A DNA stretch of 60,000 nucleotides from the NCBI RefSeq assembly GCF_029227915.1, contig NC_079887.1:24055650-24115649 (forward strand), written 5' to 3'. Below the pieces are notes generated by a model. It did no database searches, was not told the origin of the DNA, and saw only the letters and a program-made list of their open reading frames with translations. This stretch comes from Hydractinia symbiolongicarpus. Lineage: Eukaryota > Cnidaria > Hydrozoa > Anthoathecata > Hydractiniidae. Both the position numbers and the translations under genes were made by a program. Positions 1 through 9,533 of this stretch are shown piece by piece (within the stretch, counting starts at the first letter, position 1; every line of letters begins with the position of its first letter).

Positions 1-4
1 AAAA

Positions 5-1150
5 ATGAATGTTTTCACTTACATTTTGCTGGCCTTTGTATCCTCCGTACATACATCAGCTGCCTCCTCAGACAACGATGCTGCATCACAAGCAGGCATC
101 CTCCATCTGGCAGCACAGAAAAAATGTAAGCGTCGAAGACCGGGTTGCCCTGGTTGTCGAGAGCCAGTTCACAATCATGACTTTAACCCTCCAAGTCAAC
201 TTTGCCAAGGTCGAGAAGTGTTGTCCTCTCGAGTGGACTCAGATCGACATGTCCAGCAGCAACACCTTTCATCTCCTCAGTCTACAACGCCTCAGCGTCA
301 ATCCACCCACCAGAAGTCTTAAAACGAGACACAGGACCAGTCAGCAGTAGCTCATCCACTCACTGACCTTCGTAACGAACTGGCTTGCCTTGAAAACGAT
401 CATGCCACTCTTCAGCGTAGCATCAAATCTAACTTCGCCAAGAGATCGCTGAGCGACAGGCTCAAATCCAAAAACTGCATTCGGTCCGACCACAAACAGA
501 GCCACTTGTTACTCTATCAGCCACAGCTAATCATTCCTGTGATGACCCGAACCTCCAAACAAGGCAGCAATTTATGATTGATCATCTGCTGCGCCCATCG
601 ACTATGTTTTCCGAAAATTTTGGCCATCCTTTGGATTAACGATAACAACGCTCCTTTACAGACGTTTATCACGAGCAAGAACATCGTTCCTCTGAGCTGT
701 TTTTGCGACCATCTCGAACCTCGGATACTGGACAGGGTAAGCCTTTGCGAATTGTCGATTTTATGCTCCGTCTGCGGCCTACTGAGGAAGAAAAAGTTAT
801 CACTACCGACTCTGGTGCACAAGCTAGGCTTATGTTGTCGATTGGTCATGCAAAACCGAAATTGGAGTCCTTCAGCCTCGAACGATTTTCAATCGCCAAT
901 ATGCGAATTTTTTACGAATTGTTGTGTAGTAATAGGCTTCCTACGTCTTCCGGCTTGCGAGACACACAAATTGGTACATCACTATCTGGTTATGGCAGAT
1001 TTTTACAAAACAAAACAATAAATTTCCGTATTTTGTAAAGGAAATTTTATGTGATAAAGAAACCATTCTGCAATGGTGCATATAAAAGAGCTTTATGGAA
1101 AGACTAAGGCAATGTATCATATGCAACAACTTCATGCTTTTAACACAGTT
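5..1150 (+). pseudogene. gag-like ORF1 remnant of copy A
   Basis: Frame 2 from 5 to about 560 is open except for one stop at 320-322. It encodes a Cys/His-containing N-terminal piece (CPGC, then HNHDF and a later C) followed by a Leu-rich helical stretch (LRNELACLENDHATLQ). From about 580 the reading moves to another frame. The piece at 703-1038 (GKPLRIVDFMLRLRPTEEEK, then GHAKPKLESFSLERFSIANM) resembles a module I recall from uncharacterised cnidarian retroelement gag-like proteins. It then decays through frameshifts. There are at least two frame disruptions, so it is non-functional. Whether it belongs to the same element as the downstream RLE-USP part is inference from adjacency and orientation. 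Confidence 0.5.
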
Positions 1151-1277
1151 ATAACGACGTTCACTTATGATGTTACATGCCGTAAGGCTACTTAGATCTC
1201 AACAAAAAGATTACAACAGTTGATAAGACATTAAGCGGATAAAACGGATGGTATAGTGTTTTATGTTGCAGGGTTGA

Positions 1278-2664
1278 AATTATGCCTTTGTAATATACTC
1301 AAATTGTTCTAAGCGCATCATCATTATTGAACTTACTTGTCCTTGTGAGGAAAACATGGGATCTCGGCATTCCACCAAGCTTTCCAAATACTTCCCTTTG
1401 GTCGAGGTAATACGTAGCAATGGGTGGTTTCCGCATATTTTTGCAGTAGAAGTGGGTGCTAGGGGCTACTCTTCAAGGTCTCTAACTTGCTGTCTAAAAA
1501 TCCTCGGTTTCGCTAGCAAATCTGCGTTTTTAAGCGCCCGCAAGCTTGGCGATATACGCATGAAAGCATCCTTTTGCATTTGGATTGCACGAGACTCACC
1601 ACATTGGTCACAAGATCTTACGCACTGCAGTCCGCCAACATTGCCACGACCAAAGGATAGTATACCTCATGAAAAATCCTCGTCTGTTACCAAATCCATT
1701 AAAAGTCCATCTTCAGCCATCTCTGACATGCCAAAACCCACGGAACACCATAACCTTAGCCAGGAACTTAAACAAAAGGTGAGCATCGTTCATGCTGGTT
1801 TGATAAACAAGGGGAACACATGCTACGCAAACTCCATTTTGCAAGCATTAACGGTTTTTCCAAGACTTTGGTGTCAATTACCATCAGAGTCCTCTTTGTC
1901 ATCTCCTCTAGTAAAGTCTATAGTCCTAAATATGTCACTACTGAAACGTTCTCGTTCACCAATTGATCCTTCCAATTTCTTATGAGCGCTGCAAAACAGA
2001 ATGCATGCTCTTAACAATAACGCGTTTTATCACAATCACCAACAAGATGTGCCCGAGATCCTTCAAGTTGTTTTTGATGAAATTATTGGATCTTCCCCTT
2101 TGGTTGACAATCTACTGTCTGTAACTGTGACCACAACAACGTCATGCAACTCCTGTTGTTTCTCCACTTCCAGGGAACAAAAGGATTCAATTTTAATTTT
2201 ACCAACGTGTAAGTCAATAGCAGACTCTTTTAACAAATTTTTACAACCTCAAGAACTTCTAGGTGACAACAAGTGGTTCTGCCCCCAGTGTTCATCGCAT
2301 CAAGAGGCCACAATTGAAACTCAGATTTCTAATTGCGGTGACTTCCTTGTTGTACAATTGTTAAGATACACATCAGTAAATGGGTCTTCTTTTAAAGACA
2401 ACAAGTTAGTCAATTGCTTGCCTAAAAGACATCATGTCTTAAAGGTAAGCATCTCACCCAACTGACGATGTGTCTTTCAACAACAAGTATAACTTGGTTG
2501 CTACCATTAACCACTCAGGTACATTAAAAGCAGGTCATTACTGGGCCTTCATTAAGGACCAACAAAACACCTGGTTCAAATGCAACGATCGCTGTATTTC
2601 TCAAGTAGACACATTCCACTTAAATAATTCTTCGTCATACATACTTTTCTTTTCCAGAAGTTAG
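1278..2664 (+). pseudogene. RLE endonuclease C-terminus fused to USP (C19) protease, copy A
   Basis: The frame opens at 1278 with VIYSNCSKRIIIIELTCP, which aligns with VIFSNKLQRVIIIELTCP of copy G, the core of an RLE nuclease. VEVGARGYSSRSL..LKILGF follows, the usual C-terminal signature of this RT family. After a Ser/Pro-rich linker the same frame enters a USP domain. It has a Cys box GLINKGNTCYANSILQAL (1798-1851) with the catalytic Cys, and two CxxC zinc pairs (SCNSC and WFCPQCSSHQ). A substrate-groove strand LVVQLLRYTS and a His box follow (INHSG..KAGHYWAFIKD..WFKCNDR), ending SSSYILFFSR. Only one in-frame TGA (1983-1985) and one 1-nt frameshift near 2460 interrupt it, and both catalytic residues remain. 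The RLE Pro-Asp seen in copy G reads Tyr-Ala here. Family knowledge: USPs remove ubiquitin from proteins. Use by the element is inference. Confidence 0.82.
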
Positions 2665-3480
2665 CTTATTTGTATGTCACACAACAAATGGGGGAGGGAA
2701 TCCATGACCCTAGCGGTTTTATTTACCCCCAGCTGATTTATGTTGGTCAGTGCACCGTGAAACCGGAGTTTGCTCACTCCTCTCTTTGTATAGAGACACT
2801 GTAAGAAGCACAGCAAGGGGGCTTGATATCATATCTTGTGTTTGGGCTTAACGATCCCAGTTATTACCCCAGTCCAGTACGGAGGCAGAGTTTGCTCACT
2901 TTGCTTTCAGGATTGACAATCCTGCTGCCCTTAGTCATTTTAGAAGAAGCTTTGCAAGGGGGTTAGATTTTCTTATCTGGTCTTCGTGGTGTTACGCGCA
3001 CGCATATTACCCCAGTTATGACAGGCTAGTACTGTCATTAGGCAGGTCCACAGCAACAATTATCTGTGTAAGGCTGAGTGTTGGAGCTCCATAACACATG
3101 GAAAGCTACAGCCAGGGTCACAAGACCTGGCGCGCAGATAGTTGTTTGCTTCTTAAACACATTCTCTAAAGAATAATTTTAAATTTATCCGTTTAAGGAT
3201 ATTCACGTTATGATAAGTTTTATTTATGTCATTTGTACCTATTCAATTCATTTTGAATTGCTTTAATATTTATTGTTTAGTGTTGTGTTCTGTCGCTGTT
3301 GTATTTTTCTGCCTTTTACGGTCAATGTTTTTAGGAAATCCTTGCAAAAAGGGGGATTTTGCTTTTTTGAAAAATCTCTAGAGGGTTGCAACCTCTAACT
3401 ATAGTAGAACCAGCTGTCATTAGACAAGAAATATCATTACAGCTAGCTGTTTTGTCACCTCATCATCAAATTATTTTATT
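2665..3480 (+). other. structured 3' UTR of copy A
   Basis: This starts directly after the USP stop codon. It contains two hairpin modules (2812-2872 and 2952-3016) that begin GCAAGGGGG and end TTACCCCAGT, with inner stem-loops such as GGG-CTTAACGA-TCCC. Between and around them are recurring TTTGCTCACT boxes and short hairpins such as AGGAT-TGACA-ATCCT. A branched fold spans about 3060-3145: an outer ATCTG/CAGAT pairing, an inner GGCTG/CAGCC, a GTGTT/AACAC arm and a CCAGG/CCTGG arm. The final hairpin is near 3386-3400. Copy B carries the same parts in the same order with different stem sequences. The whole is probably the RNA that the element's own RT recognises, by analogy with R2-type LINEs (inference). 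Confidence 0.6.
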
Positions 3481-3765
3481 TTCATAAAAAGAAAAGTATT
3501 GCTGACCTGGCTGCACAGAGTTTTGCTACACGATTTCTTTAATAAACAAATAACTACCGTCGCTCCTATCTCCCAATAGTATACGCCATTAGAATAAAAT
3601 TTTGAGCCATATGTTTGTCACATTTATTTAAAAACTGTTATGAATATATTTTTTGCATCTTTAATAAAATAGAAAGGCAGATTAACACTTAGACTTATAC
3701 TTTGAAATACGAATGTGCTATCTGTAAGTACTTAGAGTTAGAAATATGCTATCTCTATTTAGTAG
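3480..3765. other. intergenic A/T-rich stretch
   Basis: This lies between the end of copy A and the simple-repeat tail of the LINE at 3766-8815. I see no coding sequence or recognisable element in it. Confidence 0.4.
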
Positions 3766-3843
3766 GTAAGTAGTAAGTAAGTAAGTAAGTAAGTAGTCAT
3801 TTATTCGGACTAAGAAAGTAAGTAAGTAAGTAAGTAAGTAAAT
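3766..3843. repeat. (GTAA)n microsatellite, LINE 3' tail
   Basis: Two tracts of repeated GTAA/AAGT (about 3771-3797 and 3808-3841) are separated by a short unique piece. On the minus strand these read (CTTA)n, at the position expected for the 3' end of the LINE. CR1/L2-type elements typically end in such short tandem repeats. The same tail is seen at the 3' end of the SINE at 53105-53345. Confidence 0.7.
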
Positions 3844-4183
3844 ATGTATTCTGTTTGAAGAATAAAGTTACAACTAAGTATACACAAATACAACCACAAG
3901 GGTTTTCTAAGCCGTGTACACTATATAAATATATAAACTTTCTTTTTTAAAAACTATATACATTTAAAAAAAAATGTTATGGGGGTGGGGGAACCGAGAA
4001 AGAGCAAAAAGGGGAGTGTTTTTCTTTGACAATGAACTTAAATAAGTTATAAAATTAAAGGAATAGGTATTGAAAGATTACAAAAACTATTGAGTAGTAT
4101 TGGTAATACTTTGAGCAAATGATGTTGTTTATAAATAATAATAATATATTATATAGTATCGCATAAAAAATATGTTTGATATA

Positions 4184-7100
4184 CTATAGAACTAACAATT
4201 TCTCTTTTAAGTGATGTATAAATGTTGATATGAGAGAATCTTTTTTCAAGTTTACACAATATTGATTCCAGTAAGTAGGACCAAGATATAGTAAAGGAAG
4301 ATATCTATTTCTGTGAGGAATATGAAGACCCATGTTTTGAGACTGTCTGGTGTTATGATTATGTACACTATCAGATTTTTTAAATATGTTGTAAACATTA
4401 GGAGGTAGGTTATTTTTATGAAACTGAAATAACAACCTGCAGGCATTAACCATGTATATCTGATTGAATGTTAAAAGTTTCATATCGTTTATAGTTTGAT
4501 TATTATTGGTTATTAGAATTTGGTGACAATTATTTACTAATCTATTGATGGTGTTTATATTTTTAGTGTTTGGTGATCCCCAGTTGATAACACCATATTG
4601 GATATGTGATTGAACTAAACTATAGTATATGGAAAGTAAAGATTTGCATGGAAGAATAGGACCGAGACGCCTTAGGATACCAATACCTTGTAAAATTCTA
4701 CTTAAAACAGATTGTATATGATTATCCCAGGAAAGTTCGTCATCTATTATTATTCCCAAATACTTGACAGAATTCTTACGAGTCAGGTTCTTTCCTAGTA
4801 ACTTGATCTCCGGGATATCGACATGTTTTTCTTTGCTAAAAAATAAGTAGTTAGATTTGGTAACATTCAGGCTCAAAGCATTTGCAATAAGCCAATCACA
4901 GACAGAAGTTAGCTCGTTATTAGTTTTTTTAAATAATTCTTGTTTGTTGTTACTATCAATAAATAAACTAGTATCATCTGCAAATAGTGTGTATTTAAAA
5001 GAAGGGGAAGCATTAGAGATGTCATTTATGTAAAGTAAGAATAATATTGGTCCTAAGATTGAACCTTGTGGAACTCCACAACTAATATGTAATTCACTTG
5101 ACAGAATGTTAGAAACTGATACACTTTGTGTCCGTCCAGATAGATATGACTTGAACCATTTATTAGCTATTCCACGAATTCCATAGTGTTCTAGTTTTTT
5201 TAGTAGTATAGTATGGTTTACTGTGTCGAATGCCTTGGCAAAATCAAGAAAGATAGCGATAGAGTGACTCTGGGTTGCTAATGAAGAAGATATTTTGGTA
5301 ATTAGATCCAGGACTGCATAGCTAGTTGACTTACCTTTTTGAAATCCATATTGCGAAGAAGATATTATTTTGTATTGATCCAAGAAAGTCATTAGTTTTT
5401 TATGCATAATTTTTTCAATTATTTTGTCAAATAACGGAAGAATCGATACCGGTCTATAGTTTTTTGCTTCATGCCTTGTCCCATTTTTAAACAAAGGAAT
5501 CACTTTTGCATATTTCAATGCGTCTGGAAACACACCTTCAGAGAATGATTTATTAATGATAATAGATAATGGTTCAGATAGGAGATCACAATTTTGTTTT
5601 ATGAGTTTTATAGGGAAATTATATACATCAACTGCTTTAGTGTGATCCAACTTAGATAAGTGGTCTTCCACCTCTTGTGGAGAAACTGCAGAGCAAAAAA
5701 ATGAAAAAGGGTTTCTGTCTTTTAAAAAGTCGTTAAAATTTTTTTTGGAAGAACTTTTTGGTAATTTTTTGACCAATTCTGGAGCCACATTTGCATAATA
5801 TAAGTTCATCAAAGAGGCAATGTCTTTTGGATCAGTGAATGTTTTACCATCTTGCTTTATAGCAGTTGGTGTGTTTTTATTTTTGTTCCTATTCAAAAAC
5901 TGATTAATTCCTTTCCAGAACTTTTTGATGTTGTTTTTATTGGTGTCAAAATAATTTTTATAGTATTGGAATTTTTTAATTTTGATACTATGATTTATTT
6001 TATTCCTCAAGAATTTATATTGAGTATATGCTTGCCTATTGCCACTTCTCATAAACATACCATAGAGTTGATTCTTTTCTTTTATCATAAGTAGCATGTG
6101 ATCATTTATCCATGGTTTTACAGATCTTTTCAATTGAGTTTTTGACATTGGTTTCAATGGTGCATGTTTATCTATTACAGTTGTCAAGTTATCATGAAAT
6201 ACATTATACATTAGGTTTACATCATCCATTGAAGTTAATTCTTGTTTGTTATTTATACCCATAAGTTCATTTCGAAATTCCTCTGTATTGAAGTTTGTAT
6301 AATCTCTTACCTTTTTGTTGTTCTTCACGCGACTCGTATGAATGTCTTCAATGGCTAAAAAATTTGGTAAGTGGTCTGTTATATGTGGAATAAGGTTTCC
6401 ACTGATGCATTCATCTAAAATATCATTGTAAAAAATGTTATCAATTAATGTGTATTTACAACTTTTAGCTATTCTAGTGGGTTGTATAATGTGTGGAAGT
6501 AAAAAGTTACTCAACATTATTTCCAAAAATGAATTTGGCTCTTGATGTTCTTCGAATTGGAGAAGGTTGATGTTAAAGTCTCCCATGATTACTATTTTTT
6601 TATTTTCTTTGTTTATAGAGAAAAGTAACTTTTGCATATGGGCCAGAAACTCTGTAGTGTTACATTTAGGGTGCCTGTATATTACTCCTACCAATATATT
6701 TTTGGAGTGATCATTAAAAATCTCAATAAACAATATTTCGAATTCCTCATTACTCTCGTTAACTACTCCTGAAAGATCATCTCTTACTATATATTTGAGT
6801 TCAGAATTAATATAAAAACCACATCCTGCATTTTGAGAATTTCCACTGATAAATTCATATGGGTGATAACCTGATGGGGTTATTGAATTAATTTCCTTAC
6901 CTGAGGAGTGCCATGCCTCTGATAGGCCAATGATGTCGAATTTGTATTCTAGAGTATGAACTAGATCACACAAATTAGAAATGTTTTTTTGATAAGATCG
7001 TATGTTTGTGTGCAAGAAGGATAATGCAGCATTGAGTTGCTTTGATTGTGTTAGTTTATGAAAATCTTCAAGACTATAGTAGTTAAAATTTAGAACCGAT

Positions 7101-7696
7101 GAGCTGGCATCATCTCTACCTATATTATTAGGGTGTTCAATCTCTAATTTAGGGAGGTTTAGTAGATCATCAAGATTTTTATTTATTAGATATGAGTTGT
7201 CATACTTATCAAGCGATGAGTTATACATTAGGTTAAAAAGTTGTTCACTATCCATATCGTTAAAAGGAAAGGAGTTACAATTGCTACATATCCAGTTGTT
7301 TATGTTAATGCTTTTAAGTTTAGATTTGTTTAAATTTGCACACTTTAAATGGACTTTGTGTTTACCAGTGCTGCAGGTTACGGTGGAATTTACACATTTT
7401 ATGTTTTTGTTGCAGAAATCACACTCTTTGAAATTATCGCTTATACAAGAGTTAAAAGTTAGAGAATTCAATGTTATATCAGTAAGAGTTGTACATGGAA
7501 GGGTTCTATATATGCATTGTCTACAAAACCATGGGACTTCTTCCTGAGAAAGCTTATTGAAAGTACTTTTAGTCATCTTGAGACAAGACACATGTAACCA
7601 TGTGTTGCACAAATCACAGAGAATACAGTTATTAAGTGCTATTTTGTTGCAGATGTGACAAATCACATTTTCAATCCTGTTAGATGACATAGTCAA
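4184..7696 (-). CDS. LINE ORF2: PHD fingers, AP endonuclease, reverse transcriptase
   Basis: This is an intact ORF of 1170 residues. Residues about 12-61 form a C4HC3 PHD finger (CHIC..CDLC..WLHVSC..WFCRQC), and a second, looser PHD-like finger follows at about 92-141 (CDFC..HKVHLKC..WICSNC). The APE-type endonuclease domain (about 230-460) shows LHTNIRSYQ, a GLSEAWH glutamate, MGDFNINLL and a TDHLPNF histidine. RT motifs follow: NYRPVSILPLFDKIIEKI, FLDFAKAFDTVNH with the first Asp, GVPQGSILGPILFLLYIND, FADDTSLF with the catalytic Asp pair, and KYLGIIID. The C-terminal tail is basic, and I see no RNase H domain or zinc knuckle. The ATG at 7696 places the first finger right at the N-terminus. 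It nicks target DNA and primes reverse transcription (family knowledge). Having PHD fingers in front of the endonuclease, rather than in ORF1, is less usual. Confidence 0.93.
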   Translation of the reverse strand: MTMSSNRIENVICHICNKIALNNCILCDLCNTWLHVSCLKMTKSTFNKLSQEEVPWFCRQCIYRTLPCTTLTDITLNSLTFNSCISDNFKECDFCNKNIKCVNSTVTCSTGKHKVHLKCANLNKSKLKSININNWICSNCNSFPFNDMDSEQLFNLMYNSSLDKYDNSYLINKNLDDLLNLPKLEIEHPNNIGRDDASSSVLNFNYYSLEDFHKLTQSKQLNAALSFLHTNIRSYQKNISNLCDLVHTLEYKFDIIGLSEAWHSSGKEINSITPSGYHPYEFISGNSQNAGCGFYINSELKYIVRDDLSGVVNESNEEFEILFIEIFNDHSKNILVGVIYRHPKCNTTEFLAHMQKLLFSINKENKKIVIMGDFNINLLQFEEHQEPNSFLEIMLSNFLLPHIIQPTRIAKSCKYTLIDNIFYNDILDECISGNLIPHITDHLPNFLAIEDIHTSRVKNNKKVRDYTNFNTEEFRNELMGINNKQELTSMDDVNLMYNVFHDNLTTVIDKHAPLKPMSKTQLKRSVKPWINDHMLLMIKEKNQLYGMFMRSGNRQAYTQYKFLRNKINHSIKIKKFQYYKNYFDTNKNNIKKFWKGINQFLNRNKNKNTPTAIKQDGKTFTDPKDIASLMNLYYANVAPELVKKLPKSSSKKNFNDFLKDRNPFSFFCSAVSPQEVEDHLSKLDHTKAVDVYNFPIKLIKQNCDLLSEPLSIIINKSFSEGVFPDALKYAKVIPLFKNGTRHEAKNYRPVSILPLFDKIIEKIMHKKLMTFLDQYKIISSSQYGFQKGKSTSYAVLDLITKISSSLATQSHSIAIFLDFAKAFDTVNHTILLKKLEHYGIRGIANKWFKSYLSGRTQSVSVSNILSSELHISCGVPQGSILGPILFLLYINDISNASPSFKYTLFADDTSLFIDSNNKQELFKKTNNELTSVCDWLIANALSLNVTKSNYLFFSKEKHVDIPEIKLLGKNLTRKNSVKYLGIIIDDELSWDNHIQSVLSRILQGIGILRRLGPILPCKSLLSIYYSLVQSHIQYGVINWGSPNTKNINTINRLVNNCHQILITNNNQTINDMKLLTFNQIYMVNACRLLFQFHKNNLPPNVYNIFKKSDSVHNHNTRQSQNMGLHIPHRNRYLPLLYLGPTYWNQYCVNLKKDSLISTFIHHLKEKLLVL

Positions 7697-7803
7697 AGTT
7701 CAAAATAGTCATAACACAAAAGATATAACGCGAAGAATAAGTGAAATAAAAATAAAAATAAAGAAATAAATGAAAGAGAACAAAAAAGTGAATAAAAATT
7801 GAA

Positions 7804-8721
7804 TCACTGAAGATCTGATGCACATTTAAAAATATCATCTTTCGATTTAATGTTAATGATATCTGCAGTGTCTGTTTCTCTAACGTAAACTTGCCCATTT
7901 TTTGTGCACACATACTTTACTAATTTCTTGCTCAATAAATGTTCTCTTGCCTGACGGAAGAGTTCTCCATTCACTGATGTCAGACTTTCGTTTATGTATA
8001 TTTTCGTAGATCCTTGAAACCCCAAGTCTTGGATGGTCTTTTCACTCAGCTTCTTTCGACCTTCGTAAAAAATATTACGTTTGTATCTTGAGTTGAATTT
8101 TACTATTATACTGGCCTCCTTTTTGTTGGAAGTTCGATGGCTGATGTCTATATCTTCCTTTTCGATTTTTACTTTCATCAGTTCAGCCAGTTGTGTCGTC
8201 AAAAGTGTTGTATCTTCATTCTGAACTCTAGGTATGCCTCTGATATCGACCATCACCCTTCTCCCATATTGCTCCAGATCGTTAATTTCGGCTCTGAGCT
8301 TGTTGATTTTCCCTTCTTTAGTCTTGTTCTCTTTTTTAAGATCACTGATGTCCGTTTCAATTTTTGTGTTTCGTGATAGAATGTTGTCACATGTGAACTT
8401 CAGACCAGTAATTTCTTCTGTGTGGTTGTTAATCGTAGTGTCATGACTTGCTTGTTTTTCTATAATACCGCACTGGTTTTTTTTAATTGTATCTACATCG
8501 GATTGAAGCTCTTTCATTACTGTGAGGGTGCTTTCGATACCTCCTAGACGATTTTCGATTTTGTTTATTTGTTGTAGCATGAGGTCGATCTTTTCTTCCA
8601 TTTTTTCCGTTTGATACGAAATAATCTCTCGAAATTGGATATTTTTAATCGTTAGTTGGCTGTTGCTGTCTGCTTCTGCATAAACATCAAAGATTACTGA
8701 GATATACCACGGTTTTAACAA
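7804..8721 (-). CDS. LINE ORF1: coiled-coil nucleic-acid-binding protein
   Basis: This 305-aa ORF lies upstream of ORF2 with 107 bp between stop and start. Residues about 40-155 are Glu/Lys/Ile-rich with heptad-like spacing, typical of the trimeric coiled coil of L1-like ORF1 proteins. The stretch INDLEQYGRRVMVDIRGIP and the following 60-70 residues resemble the start of the RRM-like domain of that family, and a basic C-terminal part with RQAREHLL follows. It probably coats the element RNA. The first ATG (8721) gives a 40-residue extension before MEEKIDLML; the internal Met could be the true start. It is intact, with no stops. Confidence 0.8.
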   Translation of the reverse strand: MLKPWYISVIFDVYAEADSNSQLTIKNIQFREIISYQTEKMEEKIDLMLQQINKIENRLGGIESTLTVMKELQSDVDTIKKNQCGIIEKQASHDTTINNHTEEITGLKFTCDNILSRNTKIETDISDLKKENKTKEGKINKLRAEINDLEQYGRRVMVDIRGIPRVQNEDTTLLTTQLAELMKVKIEKEDIDISHRTSNKKEASIIVKFNSRYKRNIFYEGRKKLSEKTIQDLGFQGSTKIYINESLTSVNGELFRQAREHLLSKKLVKYVCTKNGQVYVRETDTADIINIKSKDDIFKCASDLQ

Positions 8722-8773
8722 GAATTTATACCATGTTTTATGTGCGTCGAGTTCAGCGCTAAAGAAAACACAT

Positions 8774-8783
8774 CCGCCATCTT
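8774..8783 (-). promoter_or_regulatory. AAGATGGCGG motif near LINE 5' end
   Basis: On the minus strand the sequence around 8783-8774 reads AAGATGGCGG, about 55 bp upstream of the ORF1 ATG. It matches the YY1-type site that sits at the very start of mammalian L1 elements and positions transcription there. The same use here is inference; the fit of position and orientation is what makes it worth recording. Confidence 0.35.
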
Positions 8784-9169
8784 GCTCGGTCTCCGGTTTT
8801 GTTTGAAAAACGAAAAAAGAAATTTACAAGACTTATTCATTTGTAACAAAAATAAAATACAATATAAATATAAAAATAATGATATCTACACAACTATAAA
8901 AATTATGCAGGAAACCACACTATAGCATAGCTAGAAAAATATGAGGCTACCTTTGATTAAAGAACTATGATCAGTGACAATTTAGGGATATATGGAATGG
9001 GGTATCAATTAAATAACCAGAAAAATAAATAAATAAATAAAACAAGCAAATAAAAAACAAAAACTGCAAACAATTGGAGACACATTTTACACACACACAC
9101 ACATGACCCTAGTGTAATGACAAGGTTTTAAACAATTGGCTTGAAATAAGCAATTTAAGAAATAAGGAA

Positions 9170-9435
9170 CTATTGTTGGGCATAAGATTGTAAAAAGAAA
9201 TCAGTTAGTGTAATCCTTAAATCATTAGGTGATAAATTGAGGAAGGATAAGTTGAAATGTTGGATAAGCTTGTTCCATGATCGAATAGATTGAAAGCGGA
9301 TTGAATTTAAACCGTAGGATATCGTTTGAACAGAAGGAACACTTATGAGACCATTACTATATCCATGAGTACCGTAGTTAACAGAAAAGTCAATACCAAA
9401 AGTTTTAATGACAGAGAACGGAAGTGTTTTTAAAG
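9170..9435 (-). pseudogene. 5'-truncated LINE ORF2 C-terminus
   Basis: On the minus strand an open stretch of about 85 codons contains HGYSNGLISVPSVQ, SYGLNSIRFQSIRSWNKL and LRITLTDFFLQSY, ending at TAG (9172-9170). 'SIR-SWN-L' after a short beta stretch is the usual end of Jockey/CR1-type ORF2 proteins. The downstream A/T-rich part with (AAAT)n near 9025-9045 would be its 3' tail. Only the last part is present, as expected for a 5'-truncated insertion. It is a different family from the full LINE at 3766-8815. Confidence 0.6.
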
Positions 9436-9533
9436 TAATTTTTTTAAGAAATGGACATTATGAAGGTGGACATAATCAGGCAATTTTAAGATTTTAAGTT
9501 AGGAGAAAAGTAGAGAGGCAACAAAAAGATCGC

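Larger units (their letters stand above)
1..3480 (+). mobile_element. RLE-type LINE with USP domain, copy A (internally deleted)
   Basis: This copy has three parts in order: a gag-like ORF1 remnant (5-1150), the end of the RLE domain fused in frame to a USP protease domain (1278-2664), and a structured 3' UTR (2665-3480). The reverse transcriptase expected between ORF1 and the RLE is absent, so the copy is internally deleted near 1150-1278. The 5' end may lie outside the window. The order was worked out by comparison with copies C, E and G, which carry overlapping parts. The 3' end is placed after a hairpin with arms AGAGG/CCTCT near 3390 and a short A/T-rich terminus, which recur at the ends of copies B-F and H. 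Confidence 0.75.
3766..8815 (-). mobile_element. near full-length non-LTR retrotransposon (LINE) with two ORFs
   Basis: On the minus strand the order is a 5' region near 8815-8722, ORF1 (8721-7804), a 107-bp spacer, ORF2 (7696-4184), a 3' UTR, and a (CTTA)n simple-repeat tail (3766-3843). Both ORFs are open throughout, so this insertion is young or still active. ORF2 carries PHD fingers, an APE-type endonuclease and an RT without an RNase H domain. The short tandem tail instead of poly(A) fits the CR1/L2 group (Jockey superfamily); the exact clade needs a tree. Target-site duplications were not identified. Confidence 0.85.

Noticed and set aside
1-1150. Virus-like capsid gene
   Set aside because: The gag-like text is adjacent to and in line with a retroelement and shows no envelope or other viral gene; retroelement ORF1 is the simpler reading.
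3771-3841. CRISPR-like regular repeats (GTAAGTAAGTAA)
   Set aside because: Simple tetranucleotide microsatellite without spacers, in a eukaryotic LINE tail.
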